Assembly (NCBI GenBank): GCA_963821735.1
Contig: CAWGFK010000010.1
Span: 111,963 to 175,962 of the forward strand
DNA: 64,000 bases
Source: Laspinema sp963821735
GTDB taxonomy: Bacteria; Cyanobacteriota; Cyanobacteriia; Cyanobacteriales; Laspinemataceae
Direction: 5' to 3'
Positions 54,901 through 63,971 of this stretch are shown here, in pieces. A program made the position numbers and the translations under genes. Within the stretch, counting starts at the first letter, position 1. Every line of letters begins with the position of its first letter. The notes below the pieces were generated by a model. It saw only the letters and a list, made by a program, of their open reading frames with translations. It searched no databases and was not told the DNA's origin.

Positions 54901-57146
54901 ATCGCATCGAGATAGCATAACCTTTCGCAGTCTAATAAATAATGTAAGAAATCCGTTCTCAGGGAGAGGATCACTTTAACAAAGGGAATATCCAGGCAGA
55001 TTTGTAAAAAGCGATAGAATTCTTGCCGACTTTCCTGAGTTTTATGAACAAAGAAAAACTCTTCAAATTGGTCAAAAACAATCACCGTTAGGAGATTGCG
55101 ATTGACATTAGACCGCAGCATGGATAAGGCCGCTTCTCCCGGGGAAGGGTCAGCGGACTTCGGTCCGGTTAGGCTTTGCCTCTTTTCTAGGCCCCCATTG
55201 AATTCGGCCCACTCGGAATTGGGTTCTGGGGGAATTCCCAAGGTTTGGCTAATGGTTTCATTCAGGCGTTTGGAGAGGGTGGCTATCCAATCGGTATAGG
55301 ACCGCAGCACCACAGGCAATGCAAGGCGATCGCCAACTGCCCGTCCCGCTAATGCCGGAACGAATCCAGCATTCACCAAGGAGGATTTGCCAACCCCAGA
55401 GTCGCCATAGAGAATGGTGAGTTTTTTATCGGCGCGAGTCATGCGTTCTAGCAAACATTCAATATGTTGCTGACGACCGGCAGCGGCGATCTCTTGGGGA
55501 AGGCCCACAGTTTCGGAATGCTTGGGGGCCAGTCCACTTAAGGCAGTCTGGTTTAAGGGTTGGGAATGCGCCTTGGTTTGGGGTTGCAGCAATCCGGCCC
55601 CCACAAAAGCCCGGAATCCATAGAGGGTTTCAATCGAGCGTTGTTCTTGTTTGAGGCGAAAGGCTTCGACATACTCCCGATGCTCAAAATAGAGCGATCG
55701 CAGCAGTTTTAAAATTGAAATATAAAGTTGGGGGTCCCGTTCGGGTTTACTAACTTGTTGGGCTAAATTGAGAATTTCGATCGCCGCTTGGGACTGTTGA
55801 TACCAGGAGGGGGCCGAATCCTTTAACTTGCTGGGGGCCGGGGTTGCTTCAGGACTCAACTCAGGGACCGTGGCCCGGGCTAATAAGTACAAGTACAATC
55901 CCTGTTCTTGGCGCTCAGGCACAGGGGCCAAAGCTAAAGCGGCGATCGCCTTTTGGGCGTAATCTTTCGACTGTTCCCACTCTTCGCGCGCTAGGGCGAC
56001 TTCCGCCATAAATCCATAATCCCGGGCCAATTGCACCGGGTGTTTTTCATGGAGATCCACTGTTTTTTCCACTTGAACCTGCAAGCGATCCCAGCGCTGT
56101 AGTCTGGCTAGGACCTCTCCTAAGAGGGGGCTGAGTTGCGCCACAAAATCTAATCGACCTCCGGACTCAAACAGAGTCAAGGCGCGATCGAGATAGGATT
56201 CAGCTTCCGTGAGGTGTTGCTGACTTTGAGCCTGGTAGAGTTCGGCTTTGCGGCAATACAACAATCCCAAGTGAAACCACAGCAGACCCAAGCGTTCAAG
56301 ATCTGGGGAAGAAATCGCAAGGGGCGTGATTTCTCGCCCCGGCTGTTTGGGGTCCGTCAGGGGTGAACCCGGACCGATATGCTGCCATAATGTCAAACTT
56401 TCGTGATAATGCGCTTCCGCCAGATCCAGGCGATCGCGGCAGAACTCATCTCGACCCAGGACAAACTGGACGCTGGCAGAGAGTTCCGCATCCAAAGTCA
56501 CCCCGCGATTCTGCAAATCCTTCACTGCCGACTCCAGTTCCTTGCGCCGGTTCGACTTCAGGGGACTCGGGATGCACCATTCATATCCGCTTTTCTTTGC
56601 ACCCCGCGCTAATAGCTGGGGAATCAGACTCCCCGCCTCTTGGTGCAGCAGGTCCAGCAAGCTAGGAGTTTCCATCTCAAATTTAATCGAAGTTGCCGCC
56701 CAACTTTTCAAATCCGGTGCAAACCGGATCAGACAAGCGAGTACCTCTTCCGTCACCCACCAAATCAGGGGAAAAGGAAAACTGTTGCGAAACTCATCCC
56801 GCACCTGATTTGCCGATACCAGCAACTGTTCCAAACCCTTGGTGCAATCCAACCCAAAAATCATCACCGCCAGGGGTTGCTTCTGATCCAGAGCGTCCAC
56901 CAAGGTGCTGTAAAGGGTGCTGACCGTTTTGGGGAGAACCAGAGAATGTACAGAACGTCCTTCCTCTGAAATTTCTGGACAGAGGGATTCGAGACGTTGG
57001 AGCATACTCTGCTGCAATGTCACATAATTGCACCGGACTAAAATTAAAGAAAAATTTCCTTCGGACAGGGCGATCGCTCTGACCAACGTCTGTAAGGAAC
57101 GCTCATTATAGAGGGAACATTCAATGGGTGGGTCGAGGTCAGTCAT
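51966..57146 (-). CDS. Giant STAND NTPase with TPR-like region and 14 WD40 repeats
   Basis: 1726 residues. Residues 1-190 form a P-loop-like fold lacking a Walker A motif (NFSLILVRCNYVTLQQSML, FPFPLIWWVTEEVL). Residues about 205-510 are TPR-like helices (RDRLDLAEAHYHESLTLW). An nSTAND-type NTPase follows, with Walker A GDSGVGKSS at 581-589 and Walker B VIVFDQFEE at 688-696. A winged-helix-like part ends in YQLVHDYLVHPVRQ. A coiled coil and membrane helix (about 968-986) lead to 14 WD40 blades (1061-1680), enough for two seven-bladed propellers. STAND proteins use NTP to switch into signalling assemblies, often in defence or programmed death. An AAA ATPase gene and a small gene lie upstream on the same strand. 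Confidence 0.88.
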   Translation of the reverse strand: MTDLDPPIECSLYNERSLQTLVRAIALSEGNFSLILVRCNYVTLQQSMLQRLESLCPEISEEGRSVHSLVLPKTVSTLYSTLVDALDQKQPLAVMIFGLDCTKGLEQLLVSANQVRDEFRNSFPFPLIWWVTEEVLACLIRFAPDLKSWAATSIKFEMETPSLLDLLHQEAGSLIPQLLARGAKKSGYEWCIPSPLKSNRRKELESAVKDLQNRGVTLDAELSASVQFVLGRDEFCRDRLDLAEAHYHESLTLWQHIGPGSPLTDPKQPGREITPLAISSPDLERLGLLWFHLGLLYCRKAELYQAQSQQHLTEAESYLDRALTLFESGGRLDFVAQLSPLLGEVLARLQRWDRLQVQVEKTVDLHEKHPVQLARDYGFMAEVALAREEWEQSKDYAQKAIAALALAPVPERQEQGLYLYLLARATVPELSPEATPAPSKLKDSAPSWYQQSQAAIEILNLAQQVSKPERDPQLYISILKLLRSLYFEHREYVEAFRLKQEQRSIETLYGFRAFVGAGLLQPQTKAHSQPLNQTALSGLAPKHSETVGLPQEIAAAGRQQHIECLLERMTRADKKLTILYGDSGVGKSSLVNAGFVPALAGRAVGDRLALPVVLRSYTDWIATLSKRLNETISQTLGIPPEPNSEWAEFNGGLEKRQSLTGPKSADPSPGEAALSMLRSNVNRNLLTVIVFDQFEEFFFVHKTQESRQEFYRFLQICLDIPFVKVILSLRTDFLHYLLDCERLCYLDAINNDILSKEIRYQLSDFSAAQAVEVIQRLTERSQFYLETELIEALVRDLANETGQVRPIELQLVGAQLQDDEEKITTLEQYQKLGDRPKEILIARSLVQVIRDCGPDNEKPAWEVLYRLTNPNNTRPLRTQEELAASGEVTPTQLDLILKILEGAGLVFIHREESGDRYQLVHDYLVHPVRQKYETDFGPEARLVKAEEAKKMTQAQLEKSNKKLKRQRGFLGFLAGLLAFASVFALAQKEQASIGVENAQITAISASSEALYVADREFDALVESLRAWRKLSSAKNPDSETKLRVATALQQAVYGVRERNRLEEHGAEVWSVAFSPDGQLLASGSNDTQVLLWNRNGSLHKKLVDYSLDVTGVSHADEVTSVAFSPDGHFIASTSRDRTVKLWKRDGSLYKTLNGHTNSIYSASFSPDSQFLATASHDQTVKLWRVSDGSLVRTFQGHTDSVNWVTFSPDGQTLASASDDKTVKLWTLDGTLRKTLRVHTDWVTALAFSPDGRHLVSAGVDHMISVTNLEENSTQTWKAHDDIVFSLSFSPDGRWFASAGDDNAIKIWKLDGTPIKTLKGHSGRVTSVNFSPDGMTLASASWDKTIRLWTLKDTFLKVLAGEVGHKGRVSSISLSPTGKQLASASWDKTVKIWSLEPGRTTEAVTTLQGPDGHGDRVFGVSFSPDGRAIASVSQDCTVKIWNATNGTLLKTLVDPSLTADPSKHSDCPVESSHSDRAYSVSFSPDGQLIASGSRDKTVKIWRIDGTLLGVLEGHAERVNSVAFSPDGRLIASGSDDRMVKLWNKEGELLQTLSGRYPHQSYVTSVTFSPDGQRIASASWDNTVKIWHLDGTLEKTLLQGYSDSVESVRFSPDGRLLVSASWDGTVKLWSLKDGTLLKTLQGHTSGVLDVEFSPDGEIIASAGDDNTVILWNLDLDDLTRRACTWLHDYFKYSKNISDGDRALCEEAIKEQRFPKSRVPYLQRLSRSR

Positions 57147-58034
57147 AACTTTCGTCGTTGTGCTCTATTCAAAAGCCAAATCAATACCATAGTGACCACC
57201 CCAAACTATCATTTTCCTATTTTCTTATCCCCTGATTCAGCGGTTTGGGTTGGTTTCCTAATCTCCTAGTCACCTACTTTTTGCCTTGAAGCAGTCAAGC
57301 TCATCCCCGATCCCCTGATTTGATCCGGGGCAACTTCGCCTCCCAGATCCGGTTCTTATTGTACAGATAAAAGACTCTCTCTTTTTTCTGAATTTAGGAG
57401 TGTTCCAGATCACCTCCTCACCTAGATTCCATCACAGGCGATCGGGGATGAACAGACCCAAAATTTTCTCGGGTTGGATAATAATCTTCCCATTCTGGCC
57501 AGGAGGAATGCCAGGGGGAGATAACTTAATCCTAATTTTGGTTTTTAATGATCATTCTGTTCCGATTGGTCTGCTCTTTCTATGATATAGTCCCTCTAAA
57601 TCATTTACAGCAAGAGGGGAGGGAGTAACCCCTTGGGGGGATAGACCCTATAGTAATGAGCGAACAGGGTTAGATTCGCTCTATCAGTTTTGTTACACAT
57701 AAAAATCACAACAGCTTACAGGTTCGGAATGACCCTTGAACTCCGTTTCCGTCCTAGGAAGGGTGAATGGAGTTGGCGCTTTCCGGGGGATGAGTCATCG
57801 TTTTAAGAGGACTCGGGTCTTTATCATAAACGTTTCTTGGCTGCTGTCAAATTCAAAAATTTGACTAAAAACCCAGGTAGAAAAAATTCCAGGAAAATAT
57901 CAGCAACCGATTCCCTCTAGGTGGGATACCCGTCAATCCGATAAAATAGAGCGCTTAACCAATGGGAATAAACTAGGCTAGTGTCCATCCAGCTTTTTTA
58001 AGTCGGTCTCCAGATGGGAGAGAGAGTGAAAGAC
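57147..58034. other. Gene-free interval before the STAND gene, with structured segments
   Basis: No gene is visible in 888 bases. A segment near 57613-57690 has an AACCCCTTGGGG stem and a GAGCGAA/TTCGCTC stem (57658-57681). The STAND gene's promoter may lie here, separate from that of the upstream ATPase gene. Confidence 0.45.
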
Positions 58035-58266
58035 TCACTCCTCTCTTGACAAATCTCGTTCCATCTGTATTAAATCGAGGATCAATGACTTGCTGATATC
58101 CCAGGCTTTTGTGGCGACGGTCTTAAGCTCAACCTTAGGTACAATTCGTCCCTTTTTATCGAATTCAACCGATCTGCCAGCGCGGGGAGGGTGGGATAGT
58201 AGCAGGGCGATCGCCTGCATTTGCGGGAATTTTTTCCATCACCCAATCCACTTCCCCCTCAGCCAT
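58035..58266 (-). CDS. Small protein between the ATPase and STAND genes, frameshifted
   Basis: The start at 58266 reads MAEGEVDWVMEKIPANAGDR then PATIPPSPRWQ, and this frame ends soon after. The continuing frame reads SVEFDKKGRIVPKVELKTVA, then TKAWDISKSLILDLIQMERD to the stop at 58035. Joined, the protein is about 76 residues with no membrane helix. The shift lies near 58160 at ATCGGTTGAA. Loss of one copy of a five-base TCGGT repeat would explain it and restore PRWQIGSVEFD; a single extra base is the alternative. The coding pattern on both sides is good, and its place between two NTPase genes suggests an adaptor. Confidence 0.55.
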
Positions 58267-58320
58267 CACAGTGTTCAGAGAAAGACAAAAAAGATCGGGA
58301 CAAAGGCAGACAACCCGGAT

Positions 58321-59703
58321 TTAGGCTGGATATTCTGACATCCATTCCTTAAATTTAGGGGCTTCGGCTAAAGCCGGATTAATCCAATACCACCGTCCAT
58401 CGCGATCGCGATACTCAAACAGAAACATACTTCTCAACAACAGTTGATAATCCTCATCCCCTTGGACGTGCTTCTGTTCCAACGCTTGAAATAACAACTC
58501 CCACTCCTCATCGGTAATTGCCGCAATCAAATCATCCCGATATTCTTTAATCACATTTTCCAGACATTGACGGGAAAACGGAGGGTCTTGTAACTGAAGA
58601 CAGCTATAAAGCAATCCCAGTAAATTCCGAACATGACCCCCACTCACGCTGCACAAGCGATTTAAGGTTTCCGAACAATCAAAGACTGAGGCAATCATCT
58701 CTTCTCGTTGGGATGCCGGAATGTGGGGAAATGCCCGGGCGAGGACCATATTTCTGAGTAACTTCATCCCCTCCGCATAGACACTCCCATCCCGTTCCCG
58801 GACGGGAACCATCGGTAAAACTTTTGGTTTCACCCCAAATCGCGAACTCAAGCGGCCTAAGTCATTGGAAAAAATTAAAGACAAGGGAATGGTATAAACT
58901 ACATGACAATTTAGCTTCCGCAATTGCTCACCGCGATCGACAAATAAATATTCCGGTTGCGTGCGTCCCGAAGGTTTTCTGACGCTATCCACCCGGTCTA
59001 AATTATCCACGATCGCCACTAATCCTTTTTTACCCCGCTGATTCAAAATCTCCGTTGCAGGATGAAGCAATTCACTATTAATTGCTTCCAAAATATTATT
59101 AGTCCGGGGTTCTAAATATTGGCGCAACTGTTGCCGTAATCGCGGGCTATGTCGAGCTTTTGCCGTAATTGAACCAATCCCCCCAGGCAAGGAAAAGCCC
59201 AGTTCTCCCTCACTGCTGGCACTAAACGTTCCAATCCCGGGAAGGGAGGCTTCCCCGCTCAATTCTATGGGAGTTTGCAACAGATCTGCCGCGCCCTTCA
59301 GTAAATCCCGGAACCCCCGTTTGGGTTCGACACAGAGGTTAATCTTCTCTAAACTTTCGGAAACTTGGCGGGCAATGCTCAAGAGAATTTCGGTAATATC
59401 TACGTCAGCCATATCCAAATCATGAGAAGACTCGAAATAGACCACGTGATATCCTTCCGCTTCTAAGTCTTTTTTAAGTCGGAATAATTCAGTGGATTTT
59501 CCACAGCCAATATGTCCAGTAAAAAGTTGGCAGGTCGGTTCGTCTCCGGAGAGTAAACTAATCGTTCTCCCCAGTTCTCGGATAATATTACCGCCTCGAA
59601 CTGAAGAAAAATCAATATAGTATTCTCGATCCTCATCATTTGCCATATCCAAGACTTTACTAGGATTACAAGCTTTATAAAATCTCGGTAAATCTAGTTT
59701 CAT
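58321..59703 (-). CDS. AAA/STAND-like P-loop ATPase upstream of the giant WD40 protein
   Basis: 460 residues. The protein begins MKLDLPRFYKACNPSKVLDM and has Walker A GHIGCGKST at 63-71 and Walker B LVAIVDNLD at about 228-236. Other conserved-looking parts are YYIDFSSVRGGNIIRELGRT, CSVSGGHVRNLLGLLYSCLQ and a C-terminal winged-helix-like part ending RYWYWINPAL-like (RWYWINPALAEAP). I recall proteins like it in cyanobacteria encoded next to TPR/STAND/WD40 genes, but with no assigned function. It is upstream of the small gene (54 bases) and the STAND gene, all on one strand, so the three probably work together. Confidence 0.75.
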   Translation of the reverse strand: MKLDLPRFYKACNPSKVLDMANDEDREYYIDFSSVRGGNIIRELGRTISLLSGDEPTCQLFTGHIGCGKSTELFRLKKDLEAEGYHVVYFESSHDLDMADVDITEILLSIARQVSESLEKINLCVEPKRGFRDLLKGAADLLQTPIELSGEASLPGIGTFSASSEGELGFSLPGGIGSITAKARHSPRLRQQLRQYLEPRTNNILEAINSELLHPATEILNQRGKKGLVAIVDNLDRVDSVRKPSGRTQPEYLFVDRGEQLRKLNCHVVYTIPLSLIFSNDLGRLSSRFGVKPKVLPMVPVRERDGSVYAEGMKLLRNMVLARAFPHIPASQREEMIASVFDCSETLNRLCSVSGGHVRNLLGLLYSCLQLQDPPFSRQCLENVIKEYRDDLIAAITDEEWELLFQALEQKHVQGDEDYQLLLRSMFLFEYRDRDGRWYWINPALAEAPKFKEWMSEYPA

Positions 59704-60553
59704 GTTAATTAACTCTCCCCAATAGCTGATCCCTTCTCCAGATATTTCTCTGGGATAGGTTGTCCTTCCGTAACAATTTTCATGACTTAAGGTGACTTAT
59801 GATGATTAACCGAGGATTGCCAGAGTGATCTTTACTTACCATCCACCGACTCAGGATCAAAAGGAGGGGAAAAAAGCGGATTAATAATTGAGCGATCAAT
59901 ATCCCCACCTGTAGAATGTTTGCAGGATTGCAGCCTTTTGGTTTAGAGACGATCAATCTTAGATAAAAGGGCGATCGCCTGCAAAGGTTGAGAAGTTAGG
60001 AGTCTATCACACCCCGACAAGGGTCCCAATTTGAGGACGCCGCAAGTGGCATTCCAGAAAATCTCCCTTATAACAAAGAAGTTACGCTGTCGAGCCCGAT
60101 ATAACCTGATAGGTGGGGGCAGTCTATGAATTGTCCCGACTCTGTACCCTAATCTGTCATAGAAGTGATGGGTTACTCCGGCGACTTCTACAGCCTAGAA
60201 AGAAGTGGGGGACTCAAGTTTCCGATTTTGAATCCGAATTGAATCCCACCAGAGGAGGGGAGTGGGGGATGGGACAAAGCCAAGCTTGCATAGCCTCGAT
60301 TAAAAAGCCGAATCGGGAGGTTAAAATAAGTGAACAAACACCGGATCAAGCGTCGTTATCCATACCGAAACCTGCTAATTTTAGAGTCCTAGGGGGAATA
60401 CGAAGTCTGGATTTCATCACAAACCTAATTCCCCAGTGGGTTCACTGAATGGGAATCGTGAAGGTGTTCAGTGCAAGATCTCAAGGTTATTTCTTGACAA
60501 GAGGTAAAGTTTGGATGTATGTAGTTGTGTCCCAGTGAGCTTAAACGGTTAGG
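59704..60553. other. Divergent intergenic region between the ATPase and ftsQ
   Basis: Nothing convincing is encoded in these 850 bases; an open frame at 60113-60448 has no family resemblance. TTGACA (60494-60499) and TATGTA (60518-60523), 18 bases apart, could be the ftsQ promoter. Confidence 0.45.
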
Positions 60554-61450
60554 ATGGATACCATTGGAACAGTCTCGCAGTCCGAGTTAGCGCGTCGCCG
60601 TCGTCAACTGAGGCGATCGCGGCGTCAGAAAGGGTTCCAAGCCTGTTGGCAACTGTTAGCGGTCAGTTCCCTGGCCGGATTTTTATTATGGACGACCACC
60701 TCACCGGCTTTAGTGATTGACACCCCCGAACAAGTCGAAATCGACGGAAATGAATTTCTCTCCGATCAGGCGATTCGCTCCCTGTTGCCGCTTTCGTATC
60801 CCCAATCCATGCTGCAAGTTCGACCACAAGAACTCGCCCGAGAATTGGAATCCCAAGGTCCGATCGCCAAAGCAACTGTTTCCCGAGAACTTTTTCCCCG
60901 GGGACTGAAGGTGACAGTCCAGGAACGCTATCCGGTGGCAATTGCTAACGAAGGAAGTGCGATCGCCCCAGGGGTCCCCACCTCTACTCCCCTCGGACTC
61001 AGCCCCAATCCGGCAGCAGGGTCCCCCGGAATGCCATCAGTGGGCTTGCTTGATGAACGGGGAATGTGGATGCCCTTGGAAAGCTACACCGACCTAGACC
61101 CCACCGCTCAACTGCCCCAACTCCGGGTAATCGGCCCCCTGGAGCAATACCGTTCCGCTTGGGAGTCTGTCTATCAATCCATTCGTCGCAGTCCCATCAA
61201 AATTTATGAAATCAATTGGCAGGACCCGGCGAATTTGATTTTAAAAACCGAACTGGGCGTCGTTCATTGTGGCCCTTACAGCCCTCGGTTTCAGGAACAA
61301 ATGACCCGGTTGGGACAGATGGGGGATTTACCCAACCAAATTGATTTAGCCCAAATTGCTTATATTGACCTGACCAATCCCGATCGCCCCTCCCTTCAAC
61401 GCCTAGGTGTAACTCCCCCTCAAACCGTCCCCACCCCTGAAAATCCTTGA
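60554..61450 (+). CDS. ftsQ: FtsQ-type cell division protein
   Basis: 298 residues. A basic cytoplasmic head (ARRRRQLRRSRRQKG) and one membrane helix (CWQLLAVSSLAGFLLWTT) precede a POTRA domain (DTPEQVEIDGNEFLSDQAIR, then PIAKATVSRELFPRGLKVTV and QERYPVAIA). The FtsQ/DivIB beta domain follows. FtsQ links the Z-ring to the septal peptidoglycan machinery. The ftsQ-ftsZ order is the usual cyanobacterial arrangement and confirms the call. A Pro-rich tail (TPPQTVPTPENP) ends the protein. Confidence 0.92.
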   Translation: MDTIGTVSQSELARRRRQLRRSRRQKGFQACWQLLAVSSLAGFLLWTTTSPALVIDTPEQVEIDGNEFLSDQAIRSLLPLSYPQSMLQVRPQELARELESQGPIAKATVSRELFPRGLKVTVQERYPVAIANEGSAIAPGVPTSTPLGLSPNPAAGSPGMPSVGLLDERGMWMPLESYTDLDPTAQLPQLRVIGPLEQYRSAWESVYQSIRRSPIKIYEINWQDPANLILKTELGVVHCGPYSPRFQEQMTRLGQMGDLPNQIDLAQIAYIDLTNPDRPSLQRLGVTPPQTVPTPENP

Positions 61451-61639
61451 AAAAACCCCCACTCAAAACCATGACCAGTCGGCTTCAAGTTTGGGTTCAT
61501 GAGGGGGTCAGTATGATTACCCTTGACAGATTGGCAAAACTAATCAGTGCTAAAGTTGGTAATCTTGGGCAACATAGCCTATAGTTGACTTTGATCTGCC
61601 CTTATTTCAGAAGTTGTATCTCTACCGTTCCCAATACTA

Positions 61640-62917
61640 ATGACACTTAATAGTAAACTAGGGGTTGGAAATGAAAGCCCTCATTCTGAAGAACCGACAG
61701 GTTTTCCCGTGGCAGTGGACAACTCCAATCCTTTTAACAACACAGGGTTAATATTGGGTCAAAATCGCGATAACCGGCTCCCCGGGGAAGAAACCAGGAG
61801 TAACGATATTGTGCCGAGTAGCATAGCCAAAATTAAAGTCATTGGCGTAGGCGGCGGTGGATGCAATGCTGTCAACCGCATGATTGCAAGTGAAGTCTCG
61901 GGAGTAGAATTTTGGGCGGTGAATACCGATGCCCAAGCTCTAGTCCAATCCACCGCAACCAAACGCCTACAAGTCGGACAAAAACTGACCAGAGGTCTCG
62001 GCGCAGGTGGCAATCCCGCCATCGGTCAAAAAGCCGCAGAGGAGTCTCGCGATGAGATTGCTCATGCCTTAGAACATTCTGACCTCGTTTTCATTACCGC
62101 AGGCATGGGGGGTGGGACCGGCACCGGAGCCGCCCCCATCGTTGCCGAAGCTGCCAAGGAAGTCGGGGCCCTGACTGTAGGGGTCGTCACCCGTCCGTTT
62201 ATGTTCGAGGGCCGTCGGCGCACGAACCAAGCGGAAGAAGGGATCGCCGCCCTCCAAAGTCGGGTGGATACTCTAATTGTCATCCCGAACGATAAATTGC
62301 TCTCGGTGATTTCTGAACAAACCCCAGTCCAAGAAGCCTTTCGAGTGGCTGATGATATCCTCCGCCAAGGGGTTCAGGGGATTTCAGATATTATTACGAT
62401 TCCCGGTCTAGTGAATGTGGACTTTGCCGACGTGCGTGCGGTAATGGCCGATGCTGGGTCAGCGTTAATGGGAATTGGTGTCGGTTCGGGTAAATCCCGG
62501 GCCAGAGAAGCGGCCCTCAGTGCCATTTCTTCTCCTTTACTCGAATCCTCGATTGAAGGGGCCAAGGGCGTCGTCTTGAATATTACCGGCGGCACCGATT
62601 TGACCTTGCATGAGGTGAATGCAGCAGCAGAAACGGTGTACGAAGTGGTTGATCCCAATGCCAATATTATTTTTGGTGCGGTGATTGACGAACGCCTCCA
62701 AGGGGAAATTCGGATTACCGTGATTGCAACGGGCTTTTCCTCAGAACCCCCCCAACCGGGAACGCAGGTTGCCAGGGTCGCACCGCAACCGCAACGGTTC
62801 ATTCCCAAACCCCAAGCAGCGCCTCCACCACCGCCACCGCCTTCAGACCCTTCCCGAGGTAAACCCCCGGGACTGGATATTCCCGATTTCCTGCAAAAGC
62901 GTCGCCCTCCGCGATAA
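61640..62917 (+). CDS. ftsZ: Cell division protein FtsZ
   Basis: 425 residues. FtsZ polymerises with GTP into the ring that guides division. The GTPase core includes VIGVGGGGCNAVNRMIASEV, FWAVNTDAQAL, the tubulin signature GGGTGTGAAP and the T7-loop region VNVDFADVRAVMADAGSALM. The N-terminal extension of about 60 residues is typical of cyanobacteria. The C-terminal tail is Pro-rich and ends in DIPDFLQKRRPPR, containing the conserved partner-binding peptide. Complete and in frame. Confidence 0.97.
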   Translation: MTLNSKLGVGNESPHSEEPTGFPVAVDNSNPFNNTGLILGQNRDNRLPGEETRSNDIVPSSIAKIKVIGVGGGGCNAVNRMIASEVSGVEFWAVNTDAQALVQSTATKRLQVGQKLTRGLGAGGNPAIGQKAAEESRDEIAHALEHSDLVFITAGMGGGTGTGAAPIVAEAAKEVGALTVGVVTRPFMFEGRRRTNQAEEGIAALQSRVDTLIVIPNDKLLSVISEQTPVQEAFRVADDILRQGVQGISDIITIPGLVNVDFADVRAVMADAGSALMGIGVGSGKSRAREAALSAISSPLLESSIEGAKGVVLNITGGTDLTLHEVNAAAETVYEVVDPNANIIFGAVIDERLQGEIRITVIATGFSSEPPQPGTQVARVAPQPQRFIPKPQAAPPPPPPPSDPSRGKPPGLDIPDFLQKRRPPR

Positions 62918-62948
62918 ACAGTTAGGACAAATCTGTTGGGATTAATCA

Positions 62949-62988
62949 CTGCTGACCCTGCTTCCTGGGTGAGCAGTTGATTCTTTTT
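62949..62988 (+). terminator. Terminator after ftsZ
   Basis: CTGCTGACCC (62949-62958) pairs with GGGTGAGCAG (62967-62976, one mismatch), followed by TTGATTCTTTTT. It separates ftsZ from thiD. Confidence 0.8.
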
Positions 62989-63025
62989 GGCAATGTTAAT
63001 GGTAAAAGGCGGAAAGATTTCTGAT

Positions 63026-63841
63026 ATGCAAGCAATTTCCCAGTTGCCGGTGGTACCCGTCGCCTTGACGATCGCCGGTTCTGATAGTGGTGGAGGGGCC
63101 GGGATTCAAGCGGATTTGAAAACCTTTGCGTTTCATGGGGTTCATGGCACCAGCGCCCTCACCTGCGTCACGGCTCAAAATACGATGGGGGTAACCCGGG
63201 TGGATGGGTTGCCGGTGGAGGCGATCGCTGCTCAAATTGAGGCGGTGGTTCAGGATATGAGGGTGCAAGCGGTCAAAACTGGAATGCTGCTCAATCAGGA
63301 GATTATTGCAGCAGTGGTGGAACGGGTTAAATCTCTGGAACTCAAGAATTTAGTCGTGGATCCGGTGATGGTGTCTCGGACCGGCGCACAACTGATTGAT
63401 GATGAAGCGGTGACATTGCTGCGGGATGTGTTGGTGCCGTTAGGGGCGATCGTCACCCCCAATCGCTATGAGGCCCAAATTCTCAGCGGGTTACCAATTA
63501 ATACCTTGGATGATATGCGCGCTGCGGCTCAGAGAATCTATAAATGTGGAGTTTCTGGCGTCTTGGTCAAAGGAGGCGGCATGACGGGAGAATTGCGCGG
63601 GGTAGATGTCTGGTTTGATGGGGACTGCCTAGAAACCTTGAGAACGGTAACGGTAGAAACTCGCAATACTCATGGGACTGGATGCACGTTGTCAGCGGCG
63701 ATCGCTGCCAATTTAGCATTAGGTCAAGAGGCTCTGACAGCGGTCAAAAATGCTAAGAACTATGTCACCGAAGCTTTACAATTTGCCTTAGAGATTGGCC
63801 AAGGTCCCGGTCCAGTCGGTCACTTTTTCTCCCTTATTTAG
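63026..63841 (+). CDS. thiD: Hydroxymethylpyrimidine/phosphomethylpyrimidine kinase
   Basis: The ATG at 63026 (MQAISQLPVVPVALTIAGSD) gives 271 residues; upstream ATGs at 62993 and 62999 would add residues outside the family. GGCGGAAAG stands about ten bases before it. The enzyme phosphorylates hydroxymethylpyrimidine twice in thiamine synthesis. The ribokinase-like signatures are GSDSGGGAGIQADLKTFAFH, then VDPVMVSRTGAQLIDDEAV, then VTPNRYEAQILSG and the anion-hole motif NTHGTGCTLSAAIAANLALG. No TPP riboswitch is visible. Confidence 0.95.
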   Translation: MQAISQLPVVPVALTIAGSDSGGGAGIQADLKTFAFHGVHGTSALTCVTAQNTMGVTRVDGLPVEAIAAQIEAVVQDMRVQAVKTGMLLNQEIIAAVVERVKSLELKNLVVDPVMVSRTGAQLIDDEAVTLLRDVLVPLGAIVTPNRYEAQILSGLPINTLDDMRAAAQRIYKCGVSGVLVKGGGMTGELRGVDVWFDGDCLETLRTVTVETRNTHGTGCTLSAAIAANLALGQEALTAVKNAKNYVTEALQFALEIGQGPGPVGHFFSLI

Positions 63842-63971
63842 CGGAACATCGCCGAGAAGAATGACAAATCAAGTCCATGATCAATTGCTTTAAGTCAGGA
63901 CGGTGATGCTTTCTTACTATGCCACAGGGGTCAATATCCTCTCCAATAATGCTGGCTCCTATGTCGGTCAT
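63834..63971 (-). CDS. Possible small hypothetical protein at window end
   Basis: 45 codons from the ATG at 63971 (MTDIGASIIGEDIDPCGIVR then KHHRPDLKQLIMDLICHSS). It overlaps the thiD stop by eight bases. No family is recognised; it could also be a longer gene that begins beyond the window. Confidence 0.3.
   Translation of the reverse strand: MTDIGASIIGEDIDPCGIVRKHHRPDLKQLIMDLICHSSRRCSAK

Noticed and set aside
57400..57585. 61-codon plus-strand open frame
   Set aside because: No support beyond being open; lies in a gene-free interval on the opposite strand to the STAND genes.
57613..57690. yybP-ykoY-type or other riboswitch
   Set aside because: The GGGGAGGGAGTA stretch is only superficially similar and no plus-strand gene follows.
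60113..60448. 111-codon plus-strand open frame upstream of ftsQ
   Set aside because: No family resemblance and mixed composition; the usual gene before ftsQ is not seen here.
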